A stretch of 64,000 bases of DNA from Bordetella flabilis (GCF_001676725.1 NZ_CP016172.1:5456001-5520000), one strand, 5' to 3'. Positions 18,541 through 27,300 are shown, numbered from the stretch's first letter. Numbers and translations are program-made. The notes: generated from the sequence alone by a model not told the origin.

Positions 18541-18574
18541 GCCGAAGCGCGGCCCCCGCGGGCCGCGCTTCGGC
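18541..18574. repeat. Perfect 15-bp stem hairpin, second version
   Basis: Arms at 18541-18555 (GCCGAAGCGCGGCCC) and 18560-18574 pair perfectly around a four-base loop. It differs from the 17940 hairpin by compensating changes that keep the stem intact, which suggests the paired structure is maintained. Confidence 0.75.
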
Positions 18575-18583
18575 GGGCGCATT

Positions 18584-18862
18584 AATCTCTTCCACCCCCC
18601 AAGGCTGGTGAGCGTAGGGCAAGAACCCAGTCGGTCGCAGCGGCGGTCAATTCAAGACGCTGGAGTACGGGGGGGTGGTCGCCTGCCCGGGCCGGCACGT
18701 AGAGACCGAGCGAGCTGGCGCGAAGGGACGCGTGCCGCACGGGTCTGAACCAAAACACCACCGCCCAGCGGCCGCGGGACGAGCGTGCGTAGCGGTGTCC
18801 GGCGCCCGGGCGCCGGACCGGTCGACCGTGCCGGCCCGGGCAGGCGACCACCCCGCCGGACG
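18584..18862 (-). repeat. Large inverted repeat, copy B
   Basis: This is the opposite-orientation copy of 17652-17930, with the same internal layout of terminal inverted repeats and central palindrome. It ends about 70 bases before the livF stop codon. The pair could form a very long stem in DNA or RNA. Confidence 0.8.
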
Positions 18863-18932
18863 GCCCACGAACACCAACGCACGCCACATAACTCCCGACA
18901 GTTCCCAAACCACCCCCTCACTCCCCCAGCCC

Positions 18933-19655
18933 TCAATGCGCACTCCCCAGATAAGCCGCAACTACAGCCGGATCGTCCTTCAGCTTGTCCGGCGTTCCAT
19001 GCACCGAGATCCGCCCGTTCTCCAGTACGTACGCATAGTCGGCGACCTTCAACGCCGCCGCCGCGAACTGTTCGACCAGCAGCATCGTGACGCCCTGCTC
19101 CTTCAGCCGCGCGATGATGCGGAACACTTCTTCCACCAGGATGGGCGCCAGCCCCATCGAAGGTTCGTCCAGCAGCACCAGTTGCGGATTCAGCATGACG
19201 GCGCGGGCCATGGCCAGCATCTGCTGCTCGCCGCCCGACAGCGTGCCGGCCAGTTGCTGGCGCCGTTCCTTCAGGCGGGGAAACAGGTCCATCGCACGCT
19301 CCAGGTCGGCCTGCACATCGCCGCGCGGCCGGCTGCCCGTCAGCCGTGGAAACGCCCCCAGCAAAAGATTGTCCGTGACCGACAGCGTCGGGAATACCCG
19401 GCGGCCTTCCGGTGAATGCGCCAGGCCCAGCCGCGCGATGCGGAATGACTCCAGCCCGTCGATGCGCCGTCCCGCCAGCGATATCTCGCCCGCGCTGGGT
19501 TTGATCATGCCCGAAAGCGCCCGCATCGTCGTTGTCTTGCCCGCCCCGTTGGAACCGATCAGGGTCACCACCCTGGCTTGCGGGACCTCCATGCTGATGC
19601 CGTGCAGCACCTTGACCTTGCCGTAGCCCGCCTGCAGATTCTTGATGGATAACAT
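18933..19655 (-). CDS. LIV-type ABC transporter ATPase, LivF-like (second system)
   Basis: The 240-residue product is a standard-length LivF ATPase: Walker A GSNGAGKTT at 34-42, LAHSPEGRRVFPTLSVTDNLLLG, signature LSGGEQQMLAMARAVM, Walker B LVLLDEPSMGLAP, and LLVEQFAAAALKVADYAYVLENG. It is the last gene of the second LIV-type operon, 12 bases after the fused permease-ATPase gene. The cognate receptor is encoded by the first gene of the same operon at 23852. Confidence 0.94.
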   Translation of the reverse strand: MLSIKNLQAGYGKVKVLHGISMEVPQARVVTLIGSNGAGKTTTMRALSGMIKPSAGEISLAGRRIDGLESFRIARLGLAHSPEGRRVFPTLSVTDNLLLGAFPRLTGSRPRGDVQADLERAMDLFPRLKERRQQLAGTLSGGEQQMLAMARAVMLNPQLVLLDEPSMGLAPILVEEVFRIIARLKEQGVTMLLVEQFAAAALKVADYAYVLENGRISVHGTPDKLKDDPAVVAAYLGSAH

Positions 19656-19667
19656 GCCGCTCTCCCC

Positions 19668-21596
19668 TTACGCTGCGACCGTGCCGCCGAGATACGCCTC
19701 GACCACGCGCACATCGGCCTGGACCTCGGCGGGCTGCCCTTCCGAGATTTTCTGCCCGAAGTCCAGCACCGACACGGTGTCGCACACGCCCATCACCACG
19801 TCCATGTGGTGCTCGATCAGGATCAGCGTGATGCCATGGTCCCGCACCTTGCGAATGATCTCGAGCAGTTCCGCGATATCCGGCGCCGTCAGGCCGGCGG
19901 CGGGTTCGTCGAGCAGCAGCAGCTGCGGGTCCAACGCCAGCGCGCGGGCGATCTCCAGCAGGCGCTGCTTGCCGTAGGGCAGATTGCGTGCCTCTTCATC
20001 GGCCAGCGCGGCCAGTCCCACGAAATCCAGCAGCGCCAGCGCGCGCGCCCGGGCGCCGGTTTCCTCGCGACGCCAGTGCGCCGTGCGCAGCGCGATATTG
20101 GCCAGGCCGGTGCGGAAACTGTGATGCAGGCCCACCAGCACGTTCTCCAGCGCCGTCATCTCGCCGAACAGCGCCACGTTCTGGAAGGTACGGGCGATAC
20201 CGGCGGCAGCGATCTCCGACGGCGTCAGGCCGGCCAGGGACTTGCCCGCGAACTCGACCGAGCCAGCGGTCGGCACATAAATGCCGGTGAGCACGTTCAT
20301 CATGGTGCTCTTGCCCGATCCATTGGGCCCGATCAGGCCGTGGATGGTACCGCGGCGCACGCGCAGCTCGACCTGGTTCAGCGCCTTCAGGCCGCCGAAC
20401 TGCATCACCACATCGCGCGCGTGCAGCAGCACCTCGGAATCGGCGCCGGGCGCCGCTTGCGGCACGGCTTCGATGCGATGAGCCAGATCCTCACTGACGG
20501 CCAGCGCCGCGCGGCGCGTCGAAAAGAACAGGCCGCGCACGAAGCCCACGATGCCATCGGGCAGGTAGTACACCACGAACAGGATCATCACGCCGAAGAT
20601 GGTCAGGCGCCAGTCCGTCAAGGCATCCAGCCAGAAGGCGAAGGCCGCGAGCAGCACCGTGCCAGCCACGGGTATCGCCACGCGGCCCGCCGTGGTGCGC
20701 CCGCGCGCAATGGCCACCGCCGCGCCCACGATCATCAGCACCGCAAGCACCAGGGCGATGCCGCGGAACGTGCCGATGTCATCGAGCATCTTGGGCAACA
20801 GCACAACGATGGCCGCGCCCAGCAACGCACCGACGCGGGTCTTGCGCCCGCCCATGATGATGGCCAGGAGGAAAAGTATGGTCAGTTCGAAGTTGTAGGT
20901 GTTCGGCGAGATGTACTGCTCGGAATAGGAATACAGCGCGCCCGCCAGGCCGGCGAAGCCGGCGCTGATGACGAACGCCACCACCTTGTAGCGATACACC
21001 GACACCCCCATGCAATCCGCGGCGATAGGGCTGTCGCGCAGGGCTTCGAAGGTGCGGCCGATATGGGACTTGACGATGCGGTGCGCCACGATCAGGGACA
21101 ACACCAGCAGCGCGCCGACCAGCCAGAAATACTCCTGCTTGCTCAGTACATGGCCGTTGAAGGACGGTTTGGGTATGCGGATGCCGAGCGGCCCTTCGGT
21201 CAGGAAAGTCATCTCGTTGATCAGGATCTGGATGATGGTGCCGAAGGCCAGCGTCACCATGGCGAGGTAGGGCCCGGTCACGCGCAAGGCGGGTAGCGCC
21301 AGCACCGCGCCGAAGCCGGCGGCGATGAGGATGGCGGCGGGCAACACCACGACGATGGGCATGTGCAGGTGGAAGTACAGCACTCCGGCGACATAGGAGC
21401 CGATACCGAACAGTCCGGCATGGCCCAGGGAGACCTGGCCGGTGTAGCCGACCACGATGTCCAGCCCGAACAGCAGGATGGCGTAGATCATGATGGTCTC
21501 GACCAGGTGCAGGTAATACGGGTTCGTCACCGCCAGGGGCAGTCCGACCAGGACGACAATGCCCAGCAAAGAGGCGGTCAGGGTCATGGGTTTCAT
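19668..21596 (-). CDS. Fused LivM permease - LivG ATPase
   Basis: The 642-residue product joins two parts normally encoded separately. Residues 1-355 are a LivM permease with about ten hydrophobic segments and the markers GLDIVVGYTGQVSLGHAGLFGIGSY and FEALRDSPIAADCMGVSVYRYKVVAFVISAGFAGLAGAL. A linker of about 35 residues leads into a LivG ATPase (about 388-642) with Walker A GPNGSGKST at 423-431, ARTFQNVALFGEMTALENVLVGLHHSF, LPYGKQRLLEIARAL and LLLLDEPAAGLTAPD. Both halves look intact. It is flanked by livH (three bases apart) and livF, giving a complete importer. Such fusions are known in several proteobacteria. Confidence 0.93.
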   Translation of the reverse strand: MKPMTLTASLLGIVVLVGLPLAVTNPYYLHLVETIMIYAILLFGLDIVVGYTGQVSLGHAGLFGIGSYVAGVLYFHLHMPIVVVLPAAILIAAGFGAVLALPALRVTGPYLAMVTLAFGTIIQILINEMTFLTEGPLGIRIPKPSFNGHVLSKQEYFWLVGALLVLSLIVAHRIVKSHIGRTFEALRDSPIAADCMGVSVYRYKVVAFVISAGFAGLAGALYSYSEQYISPNTYNFELTILFLLAIIMGGRKTRVGALLGAAIVVLLPKMLDDIGTFRGIALVLAVLMIVGAAVAIARGRTTAGRVAIPVAGTVLLAAFAFWLDALTDWRLTIFGVMILFVVYYLPDGIVGFVRGLFFSTRRAALAVSEDLAHRIEAVPQAAPGADSEVLLHARDVVMQFGGLKALNQVELRVRRGTIHGLIGPNGSGKSTMMNVLTGIYVPTAGSVEFAGKSLAGLTPSEIAAAGIARTFQNVALFGEMTALENVLVGLHHSFRTGLANIALRTAHWRREETGARARALALLDFVGLAALADEEARNLPYGKQRLLEIARALALDPQLLLLDEPAAGLTAPDIAELLEIIRKVRDHGITLILIEHHMDVVMGVCDTVSVLDFGQKISEGQPAEVQADVRVVEAYLGGTVAA

Positions 21597-21598
21597 CG

Positions 21599-22471
21599 TC
21601 AGACCTTCTTGATCGCGCTTTTGCCGAACAGGCCGGCGGGTTTGATGGCAAGAACCAGCAACAGCAACACCAGGCCCGGCACGTCCTTGTAGCCGGTGGA
21701 CAGGTAGAAGCCGGTCGTGGTCTCGGCGATGCCCAGGATCAGGCCGCCGACGATAACGCCCGTGCCGCTGGACAGGCCGCCGATGATGGCGACGGCAAAT
21801 GCCTTCAGGCCCAGGACCGCGCCCATGGTCGCGCCGGTCAGCGTCAGTGGGGCGATCAGTACGCCGGCGAAAGCGGCCGTCAGCGAGGACAGTGCGTACG
21901 AAAACGTAATGACGAGATTGGTATTGATGCCCATGAGTCCCGCCGCATCGCGATCGTTCGACGTGGCGACAAAGGCCTTGCCGTAGATGGACCGGCGGTT
22001 GAACAGTTCGACCAGCATCATCATCGCCAGCGCACCGAACACCACCAGCAGCTCCATGGGCAGCACGTTGGCGCCGGCGATATGCAGTGGCGAGACAGGC
22101 AGCGGCGACGGAAAAGGCAGATCGTCCCGACCCCAGACGTTTTCAGCAACATTGCGGAAGATGATGCCGAGCGCGATCGTCGCCATGATCCAGCCGAACT
22201 CGGATCGCGTCTTGATCGCCGGCCGTACACCGACGCGCTCGACGACCGCGCCCTGCAGGAAACCGAAGGCGCACACGATGGGCAGCATGACCCAGTAGTT
22301 GACGCCCAGCCCCACAAGGGTCAGGCCAACCAGCGCGCCCAGCATCAAGGCCTCGCCCTGGCCGAAATTCAGCGTACCCGACGTGGCGAAGGTAAGTTGG
22401 TAGCCGAACGCGATCACGGCATAGATCATGCCCAGCGCGATGCCGCTATAGACCAGCTGTAGAAGAATCAT
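21599..22471 (-). CDS. LIV-type ABC transporter permease, LivH-like (second system)
   Basis: The 290-residue inner-membrane permease carries LivH features: LLQLVYSGIALGMIYAVIAFGYQLTFATSGTLNFGQGEAL, DRDAAGLMGINTNLVITFSYALSSLTAAFAGVL and a C-terminal LAIKPAGLFGKSAIKKV. The start is set at the ATG of MILLQLVYSG (22471), with GGAAG just upstream; the 21 residues of the longer frame are polar and unlike LivH. It is translated immediately before the fused LivM-LivG gene. Confidence 0.92.
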   Translation of the reverse strand: MILLQLVYSGIALGMIYAVIAFGYQLTFATSGTLNFGQGEALMLGALVGLTLVGLGVNYWVMLPIVCAFGFLQGAVVERVGVRPAIKTRSEFGWIMATIALGIIFRNVAENVWGRDDLPFPSPLPVSPLHIAGANVLPMELLVVFGALAMMMLVELFNRRSIYGKAFVATSNDRDAAGLMGINTNLVITFSYALSSLTAAFAGVLIAPLTLTGATMGAVLGLKAFAVAIIGGLSSGTGVIVGGLILGIAETTTGFYLSTGYKDVPGLVLLLLVLAIKPAGLFGKSAIKKV

Positions 22472-22610
22472 GGGACTTCCGCGTGTAGAGGCACCCTCCC
22501 GGTTCGACGGGAGGGATGGATCCGACGATGACAACGATGGCGCGCAGGCCGGCGATGCGCGCCTCGGCCGCCGTGGCAGCCTTGGCCTCGCCTCGGCCCG
22601 CGCCTGTTTG

Positions 22611-23852
22611 CTACTTGGTCGCGGGCGCGGCGGCCACCTGTGCCGCGGCCGCCTTCTTGCGCGGTTGCGCGGTGGCCTTGGCGTCGTCCGGGTACGCGTA
22701 CACCACGCGACCGTCCTTCACTTCCCCGATTACCACGAGATTGGGCGTGATGGCATCGTGGTCGTCGTGGGTGAACGGATGGTCGTAGGTCATGACCACG
22801 CCCTCCACCGGCGCCTGCAGGTTCTCCAGCGCGGCCCGCACCTTGGGACCGTCGGTGGAGTTGGCCTGCTTCATCGCGGCGGCGAGCAGGTAGATGGAGT
22901 CATAGCCCTGGGCAGCGGACACCGGCGAATCGATGCGGTTGTTCTTGGGCTTGAACTTGGCCAGGTAGGCATCGATGAAGGCCTTGCGCTTGGGCGTATT
23001 CGGCTCCTGGATAAAGGTCTGCGGCATGCGGGCGCCGCTACCGTTGGGGCCGGCGTTGTCAATGTAGTTGGCCATCGATAGCGTCCAGCTGCCGATGATG
23101 GGCTTCTTCCATCCCAGCTTGGCCATGCCGTTGGCGATCTGCGCCAGCTCAGGTCCGATACCGTAGGTAAGTATCGCCTCCGCGCCCGCCTCCTTGGACT
23201 TCAGCAGTTGCGCCGTCATGTCCACGTCCTTGATGTTGAACTTCTCCACCGCGACCGCCTTGATGCCCTTGGCGGCCAGCGCCTTTTCGAGATCCTCGCG
23301 GCCCAGCTGGCCATAGTTGGTGGAGTCGGCCAGGATCGCCACCTTCTTGTAGCCGTCGCGCACCACGGCTTCCTCGACGATCATGGGCGCCTGGATGTTG
23401 TCCTTCGCGGAGTTGCGAAAGACATAGTTGTCGGGATACTCCGGAGCCTTGAACTGCTCCGTGATCACGCTGCCCGTGGCGACATTGTTGAAGACCGGGA
23501 TCTTGGCGTCCTGGTAGAAACGCTGCGAGGCGAGCGCCACGCCGGTGTTGATGAATCCCACCGTGGCGGCCACCTGCTCCTTGTTGATCATCTCCTGCGC
23601 GATCTGCACACCGCGTTCGTTCTTGGCTTCGTCGTCGCGTTCGATCAGCACCAATTGGCGGCCCAGCACGCCGCCGTTCTTGTTGATCTCTTCGGCCGCC
23701 AGTCGCACGCCGTCGCGCATGCTGACGCCCATGGACGAGGATCCTCCGGTAAAGGGACCCGACACGCCGATCTTGATGGGATCGGCGGCATGGGCGGCGC
23801 CGGCGAGGGCGAATGCGAGGGCTCCTGCCAGCAGCTTTGAACGATATTGCAT
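22611..23852 (-). CDS. LIV-type ABC transporter substrate-binding protein (second system)
   Basis: The 413-residue periplasmic receptor has a signal peptide (MQYRSKLLAGALAFALAGAAHA, residues 1-22) and the LIV receptor fold: IKIGVSGPFTGGSSSMGVSMRDGVRLAAEEINKNGGVLG, RDDEAKNERGVQIAQEMINKEQVAATVGFINTGVALA and YKKVAILADSTNYGQLGREDLEKAL. The C-terminal 20 residues are Ala/Lys-rich. The ATG at 23852 is chosen because a GGAGA ribosome site precedes it and the secretion signal starts there. It is the first gene of the second LIV operon and is separated by 139 bases from livH. No CoA ligase accompanies it, so the substrate may be an amino acid, amide or organic acid. Confidence 0.93.
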   Translation of the reverse strand: MQYRSKLLAGALAFALAGAAHAADPIKIGVSGPFTGGSSSMGVSMRDGVRLAAEEINKNGGVLGRQLVLIERDDEAKNERGVQIAQEMINKEQVAATVGFINTGVALASQRFYQDAKIPVFNNVATGSVITEQFKAPEYPDNYVFRNSAKDNIQAPMIVEEAVVRDGYKKVAILADSTNYGQLGREDLEKALAAKGIKAVAVEKFNIKDVDMTAQLLKSKEAGAEAILTYGIGPELAQIANGMAKLGWKKPIIGSWTLSMANYIDNAGPNGSGARMPQTFIQEPNTPKRKAFIDAYLAKFKPKNNRIDSPVSAAQGYDSIYLLAAAMKQANSTDGPKVRAALENLQAPVEGVVMTYDHPFTHDDHDAITPNLVVIGEVKDGRVVYAYPDDAKATAQPRKKAAAAQVAAAPATK

Positions 23853-24580
23853 CGTTGTCTCCGTTGTATGTTCACTGCGTTGGAAAAACCGGTGCGGCGG
23901 GCGATCAGGGCACGGCACAGCGTCCTGGTCGGCGCGAGGCGGCCGCCGCGCAAGCACGCGGCGACGGGTGTAGGGGCGGGGCGAGGATGGGGATGGCGTA
24001 GATCGCGACACCGGTTCGTCCTGCGTATACGGCAGCCGCGGCGCACGAGGCGTCTTGCGGGATGTCGTATTCCGCTTCAGCGGAACCCATGGTGTCTCCT
24101 TGATCTTCTTGTATGTGGCAAGGCGCTGTAGGGCCACGCCACCGGAGTTCGCATGCGGGTATCGAGGACCCGCACTGCTCCGGCGATCAATCATAGTGAG
24201 AGTGCGCGACAGGCTCAATGCCGCGCGCATTAGGGATTGCCCGCGCGCTGCAAGCTTGCTGTAAGTTCAATGCATCGACGCAGGATCAAACATCGCATTG
24301 CCATTGCGGCCGCCACGATGAAGATTGCCTGTCGGGCTTGTCGACAATCGATGTTCCGCATCGACGTCACCGCGATGGGAGTGCGCGCGAGCCGATTGAA
24401 TACTGAATCGACGCGAGCTGAATGCACGCTGAATGAATACTGAATCGATGCTGAATGAAATGCTCGCGGAACGATATGCCGGCCCCACGCAGCTCTCTGA
24501 AAAGTCCTTCGACACGCGAGGTGCTGGTGCAACGTGCCTGTCGACATCGCGCACCGCCCGGGCCGTGGCCATACTATTGG
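23853..24580. other. Intergenic stretch before the second LIV operon
   Basis: These 728 bases hold a possible 61-codon gene with a good ribosome site (23905-24090), and a 15-base direct repeat TGAATACTGAATCGA at 24397 and 24434, beside several copies of GCTGAATG. The leftward promoter of the LIV operon should lie here, but no convincing hexamer pair was identified. The region is AT-richer around 24270-24480 than its surroundings. Confidence 0.45.
23905..24090 (-). CDS. Possible small protein upstream of the LIV receptor gene
   Basis: A 61-codon frame starts with ATG five bases after AAGGAGA, a near-perfect ribosome site, and ends 52 bases before the receptor start. The product begins MGSAEAEYDIPQDASCAA and becomes Ala/Pro/Arg-rich toward the C terminus, with no signal peptide and no family resemblance. 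It could be a small protein, a leader peptide of the transporter operon, or the remnant of a longer gene. The ribosome site is the only strong evidence. Confidence 0.35.
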   Translation of the reverse strand: MGSAEAEYDIPQDASCAAAAVYAGRTGVAIYAIPILAPPLHPSPRACAAAASRRPGRCAVP

Positions 24581-26077
24581 TCACGGACGCAGCCGGGTAT
24601 GGGGAGAAAGCTTCTTCCACGGAAGCTCGGCCGGATCGACCAGCAACAGGCCGGGGGCCAGCGCGAACAGGATATCGGTCTCCGGCTTCTCCACCACCGC
24701 GTCGAAATCGGCGCGGAAATGGTGCGAGCTTTTCACGACGATGACCTTCATCGCTTCGGGTTCGACGCCGACCATGCGGAACAGCTCGCGGTCCTGCGCG
24801 CCTATCCTGCCGCTGGACACCACGATACGCACCCCATCGATTTCCAGGCAGGCGCTGGGACCGAGCTGGGTGCGAAAGCCTGTCATCTTGGGGCCTTTGA
24901 ATGTCGCAACGCCGTCCGACAGCGCAAGGACGCGGTACGTCCCGCAGACCGGAGGTTCACTCGGGCCGGCGGGGGTCTGCACGGATTCGCCAAGGGCGCA
25001 CTCGATCTCGCTCCCGATGCCAGCCGTGTGGGCCAGCGTTGCTGCGCGCGGATCATAGAGAACGCCCAACGCGACGCGACCCGGAAACGCAAGGCCGGCG
25101 CCGGCATCCATCAAGGCGCGCAGCACGCCGGTGGTCGAACTGGTTCCGCCAATGCCGGGATTGTCCTGCGTATCGGCGATCACCACCGCGCGCGTGCTGA
25201 CGGCGGCGCGCGCCATTGCGGCCGCCACGGCCTGGCCAGCGCGCTGGGCGGTCAGGCGCCATTGGGTCGGCTCGGCCACATGGCCATACAGCGTCTCCAT
25301 GGCCTCTGCGGCGCGTTCGCCATGGGACCACAGCACCGGCCCGCATTCCTTGAAATCGGAAGCCGGGAATCCCATGCAGAAGCTGGATACGGTGCCGAAG
25401 CGCGCATCGATGTCTTCCAGCAAGGCGTAGCAGCCTTGCGCCGGCTGGGAACCCGTGCCTTGGGAATTGATGGAAATCAGGAATGGCAGGCGCCGGGCAG
25501 TGGAAGCTTCCCTGCCGCCCTTGGCCACGATGCGTTCCAGCAGTTCAGCGGCGCGCTCGCCCGTCTTCACGTAATCGATGTGCGGATAGGTACGGAAGGC
25601 GACCATGCCGTCGGCCAGTGCCAGCATGGCTTGCGTCACGTTCGCGTGCAGGTCCAGGCTTGCCACGATGGGCACCGACGAGCCGACCACATGGCGGATG
25701 CGTGCCAGCAGTTCGCCTTCCGCGTCGTCGCACGATTCGGTCAGCGCCGCGCCATGCAGTTCCAGGTAGATCGCGTCGTAGTCCAGGCGCCGCACGTCCG
25801 CGAGGATGGTCGCGCATATCCGCTCGAATGCATCGTCGGTAATGTACGAGGACGGCACGGCGCCGCACCACAGGCTGGGCACCAGCGTCCAGCCGCGCGC
25901 TTGCGCCTGCCGCATGAATCCCGTCGCCGACACGTCCACGCGGGACAACATCTCCAGCATGGCGGCGCCGTGCGTGGGCTTGGGAAACATCTCGCCGCGC
26001 TCGAAAGCCGCCCAGTCCGCGCGGTTGAAGGCGAAGGTATTGGTTTCGTGCTTGAATCCTGCTACGAGTACGCGCAT
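24581..26077 (-). CDS. M81-family (MlrC-like) metallopeptidase
   Basis: The 498-residue product matches the MlrC/M81 family, named after the enzyme that finishes microcystin breakdown; most members in other bacteria have unknown substrates. Landmarks are MRVLVAGFKHETNTF with His10 and Glu11, YDAIYLELHGAAL, VPIVASLDLHANVT, GMVAFRTYPHIDYVKTGERAA, VIADTQDNPGIGGTSSTTGVLRAL and the C-terminal VVVKSSHHFRADFD. There is no secretion signal, so it acts in the cytoplasm. The start at 26077 has GGGGAA upstream and begins at the conserved N terminus. It diverges from a LysR gene; a Bug receptor gene follows the latter, which suggests uptake and hydrolysis of a small amide or peptide-like compound. Confidence 0.88.
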   Translation of the reverse strand: MRVLVAGFKHETNTFAFNRADWAAFERGEMFPKPTHGAAMLEMLSRVDVSATGFMRQAQARGWTLVPSLWCGAVPSSYITDDAFERICATILADVRRLDYDAIYLELHGAALTESCDDAEGELLARIRHVVGSSVPIVASLDLHANVTQAMLALADGMVAFRTYPHIDYVKTGERAAELLERIVAKGGREASTARRLPFLISINSQGTGSQPAQGCYALLEDIDARFGTVSSFCMGFPASDFKECGPVLWSHGERAAEAMETLYGHVAEPTQWRLTAQRAGQAVAAAMARAAVSTRAVVIADTQDNPGIGGTSSTTGVLRALMDAGAGLAFPGRVALGVLYDPRAATLAHTAGIGSEIECALGESVQTPAGPSEPPVCGTYRVLALSDGVATFKGPKMTGFRTQLGPSACLEIDGVRIVVSSGRIGAQDRELFRMVGVEPEAMKVIVVKSSHHFRADFDAVVEKPETDILFALAPGLLLVDPAELPWKKLSPHTRLRP

Positions 26078-26160
26078 TTCGATTCCCCAATCGGCTCCGT
26101 TGACGGATTCTTGACTCGCGCAGCCGCGCACACAATCCATTTATAGTTCGGCATTCCTCA

Positions 26161-27180
26161 ATGAAACTAATGAGCCCCGCCAACCCTCCTCCGCTTTCGC
26201 CCTCGGAACTGGCATGGCTGCGCTGCTTCGACGCCGCCGCGCGATGCGGCAGCTTCACCAGGGCCGCCCAGGAGCTGCACGTATCCCAGGGCGCGGTCAG
26301 CCAGCAGGTGAAGAAGCTGGAGGACAGGCTCGGCCATGTCCTGCTGCTGCGCACGCAATCGGGCCTGACGCTTACGCCGGAAGGCGATCAACTATTCGCG
26401 GCCACGCGGGAATCGTTCAGAGGCCTGGAAACCGCCGTTCACCGCCTGCACGCCGCGCGCATGGGCGAGCCGGTCAATGTGAGCTGCTCCCCCTCGTTCG
26501 CGATGTTCTGGCTGACGCTGCGCCTGGGCACCTTCTATCGCGCCTATCCCCACCTGGCGCTGCGCATCGTTGGCGAGTCCGATCGCGTCGATCCCGCGCG
26601 CATGGCCCACGACAACATTGCCGCAGCCGTGCGCTTCGGTCCCCCGGAGAGCCAGGATCCGCACGCAGTCATCCTGTTCGATGAATGGCTGGTCCCGGTG
26701 GCCACGCCCGCCTTCGTCGAAGCGCATCCCGCGCTGCGCGAGCCCGCCGACCTGGCGGGCAGCCATCTGCTGCACGCCGCGGATCCCTGGGAAGGAACCG
26801 AGCCGACCGAGGAATGGGCGGACTGGCTTGCCGCGGTGGGCACGGACCTGCCCGCCCCCGCGCTGCGCCAGGGCACCCAGTTCAATCACTCGCTGCTCGC
26901 CATGCAGGCCGCCCTGGGCGGACAGGGCATCGCCATGGGACGGCTCGCGCTGGTACTCGGCTATCTGCTGCAAGGACGCCTGGTCGTTCCTTTTCGCCAC
27001 CGGGTGCGCTTGCGCGGCGCCTACCGCTTCATCGGCAGCCCGAGCCACCCTGCGACGCCCACCATCCTGGAATGGCTGCGCGACGAAGCAGGCCGCTTCA
27101 TGCAGCAGCGCGATGCGCTATTCGAAAGCGCTGGAATCTCCATTGCGCAGGCGCCGCCGCCTGCCGTCCCGCCCGCCTGA
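26161..27180 (+). CDS. LysR-family regulator, GcvA-like
   Basis: The 339-residue product has an N-terminal winged helix (about residues 15-75: LRCFDAAARCGSFTRAAQELHVSQGAVSQQVKKLEDRLG) and an effector domain that reads like the GcvA branch (VNVSCSPSFAMFWLTLRLGTFYRAYPHLALRI; RLVVPFRHRVRLRGAYRFIGSPSH). The C-terminal 20 residues are Ala/Pro-rich. It diverges from the M81 peptidase gene across 83 bases and is followed after 120 bases by a Bug receptor gene, so it most likely controls both. The start could be the ATG at 26161 or the in-frame one at 26170. Confidence 0.88.
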   Translation: MKLMSPANPPPLSPSELAWLRCFDAAARCGSFTRAAQELHVSQGAVSQQVKKLEDRLGHVLLLRTQSGLTLTPEGDQLFAATRESFRGLETAVHRLHAARMGEPVNVSCSPSFAMFWLTLRLGTFYRAYPHLALRIVGESDRVDPARMAHDNIAAAVRFGPPESQDPHAVILFDEWLVPVATPAFVEAHPALREPADLAGSHLLHAADPWEGTEPTEEWADWLAAVGTDLPAPALRQGTQFNHSLLAMQAALGGQGIAMGRLALVLGYLLQGRLVVPFRHRVRLRGAYRFIGSPSHPATPTILEWLRDEAGRFMQQRDALFESAGISIAQAPPPAVPPA

Positions 27181-27300
27181 CCGTATTAGTCGCATTGCGG
27201 TCGTCCGCAATATCAATGCCTTGTCCGGAAAAGCCGGTCCGGCAAACAATTGCCGGACGGAGCCTATGGGCGGCTCCATGACAGGCAAGGGGTAAAAGCA

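Larger units (their letters stand above)
17609..18932. repeat. Gene-free repeat island of palindromic elements
   Basis: About 1.3 kb lies between the Crp/Fnr stop and the livF stop with no credible gene; its long open frames have no ribosome sites and repetitive, biased translations. It contains two near-identical inverted copies of a roughly 280-base element, three degenerate tandem units between them, and two perfect 15-bp stem hairpins. A 15-base core, GGGTAGTCGCCTGCC with small variants, occurs four times forward (17661, 18326, 18443, 18673) and twice reversed (17827, 18839). The core therefore marks both ends of each large element and also the tandem units. Confidence 0.85.

Noticed and set aside
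18250-18560. Possible CRISPR array
   Set aside because: The units are 117-134 bases long, degenerate, and repeat throughout; there are no short identical repeats with unique spacers and no cas genes.
17652-18862. Possible insertion sequence or composite transposon
   Set aside because: The outer arms are inverted copies, but no transposase frame, no direct target duplication and no cargo gene are visible.
24230-24547. 105-codon minus-strand frame in the intergenic stretch
   Set aside because: No ribosome site, composition unlike neighbouring proteins, and it runs through the AT-rich direct repeats.
26099-26140. Promoter TTGACT with TATAGT before the LysR gene
   Set aside because: The spacing between the hexamers is about 25 bases, far outside the usable range.
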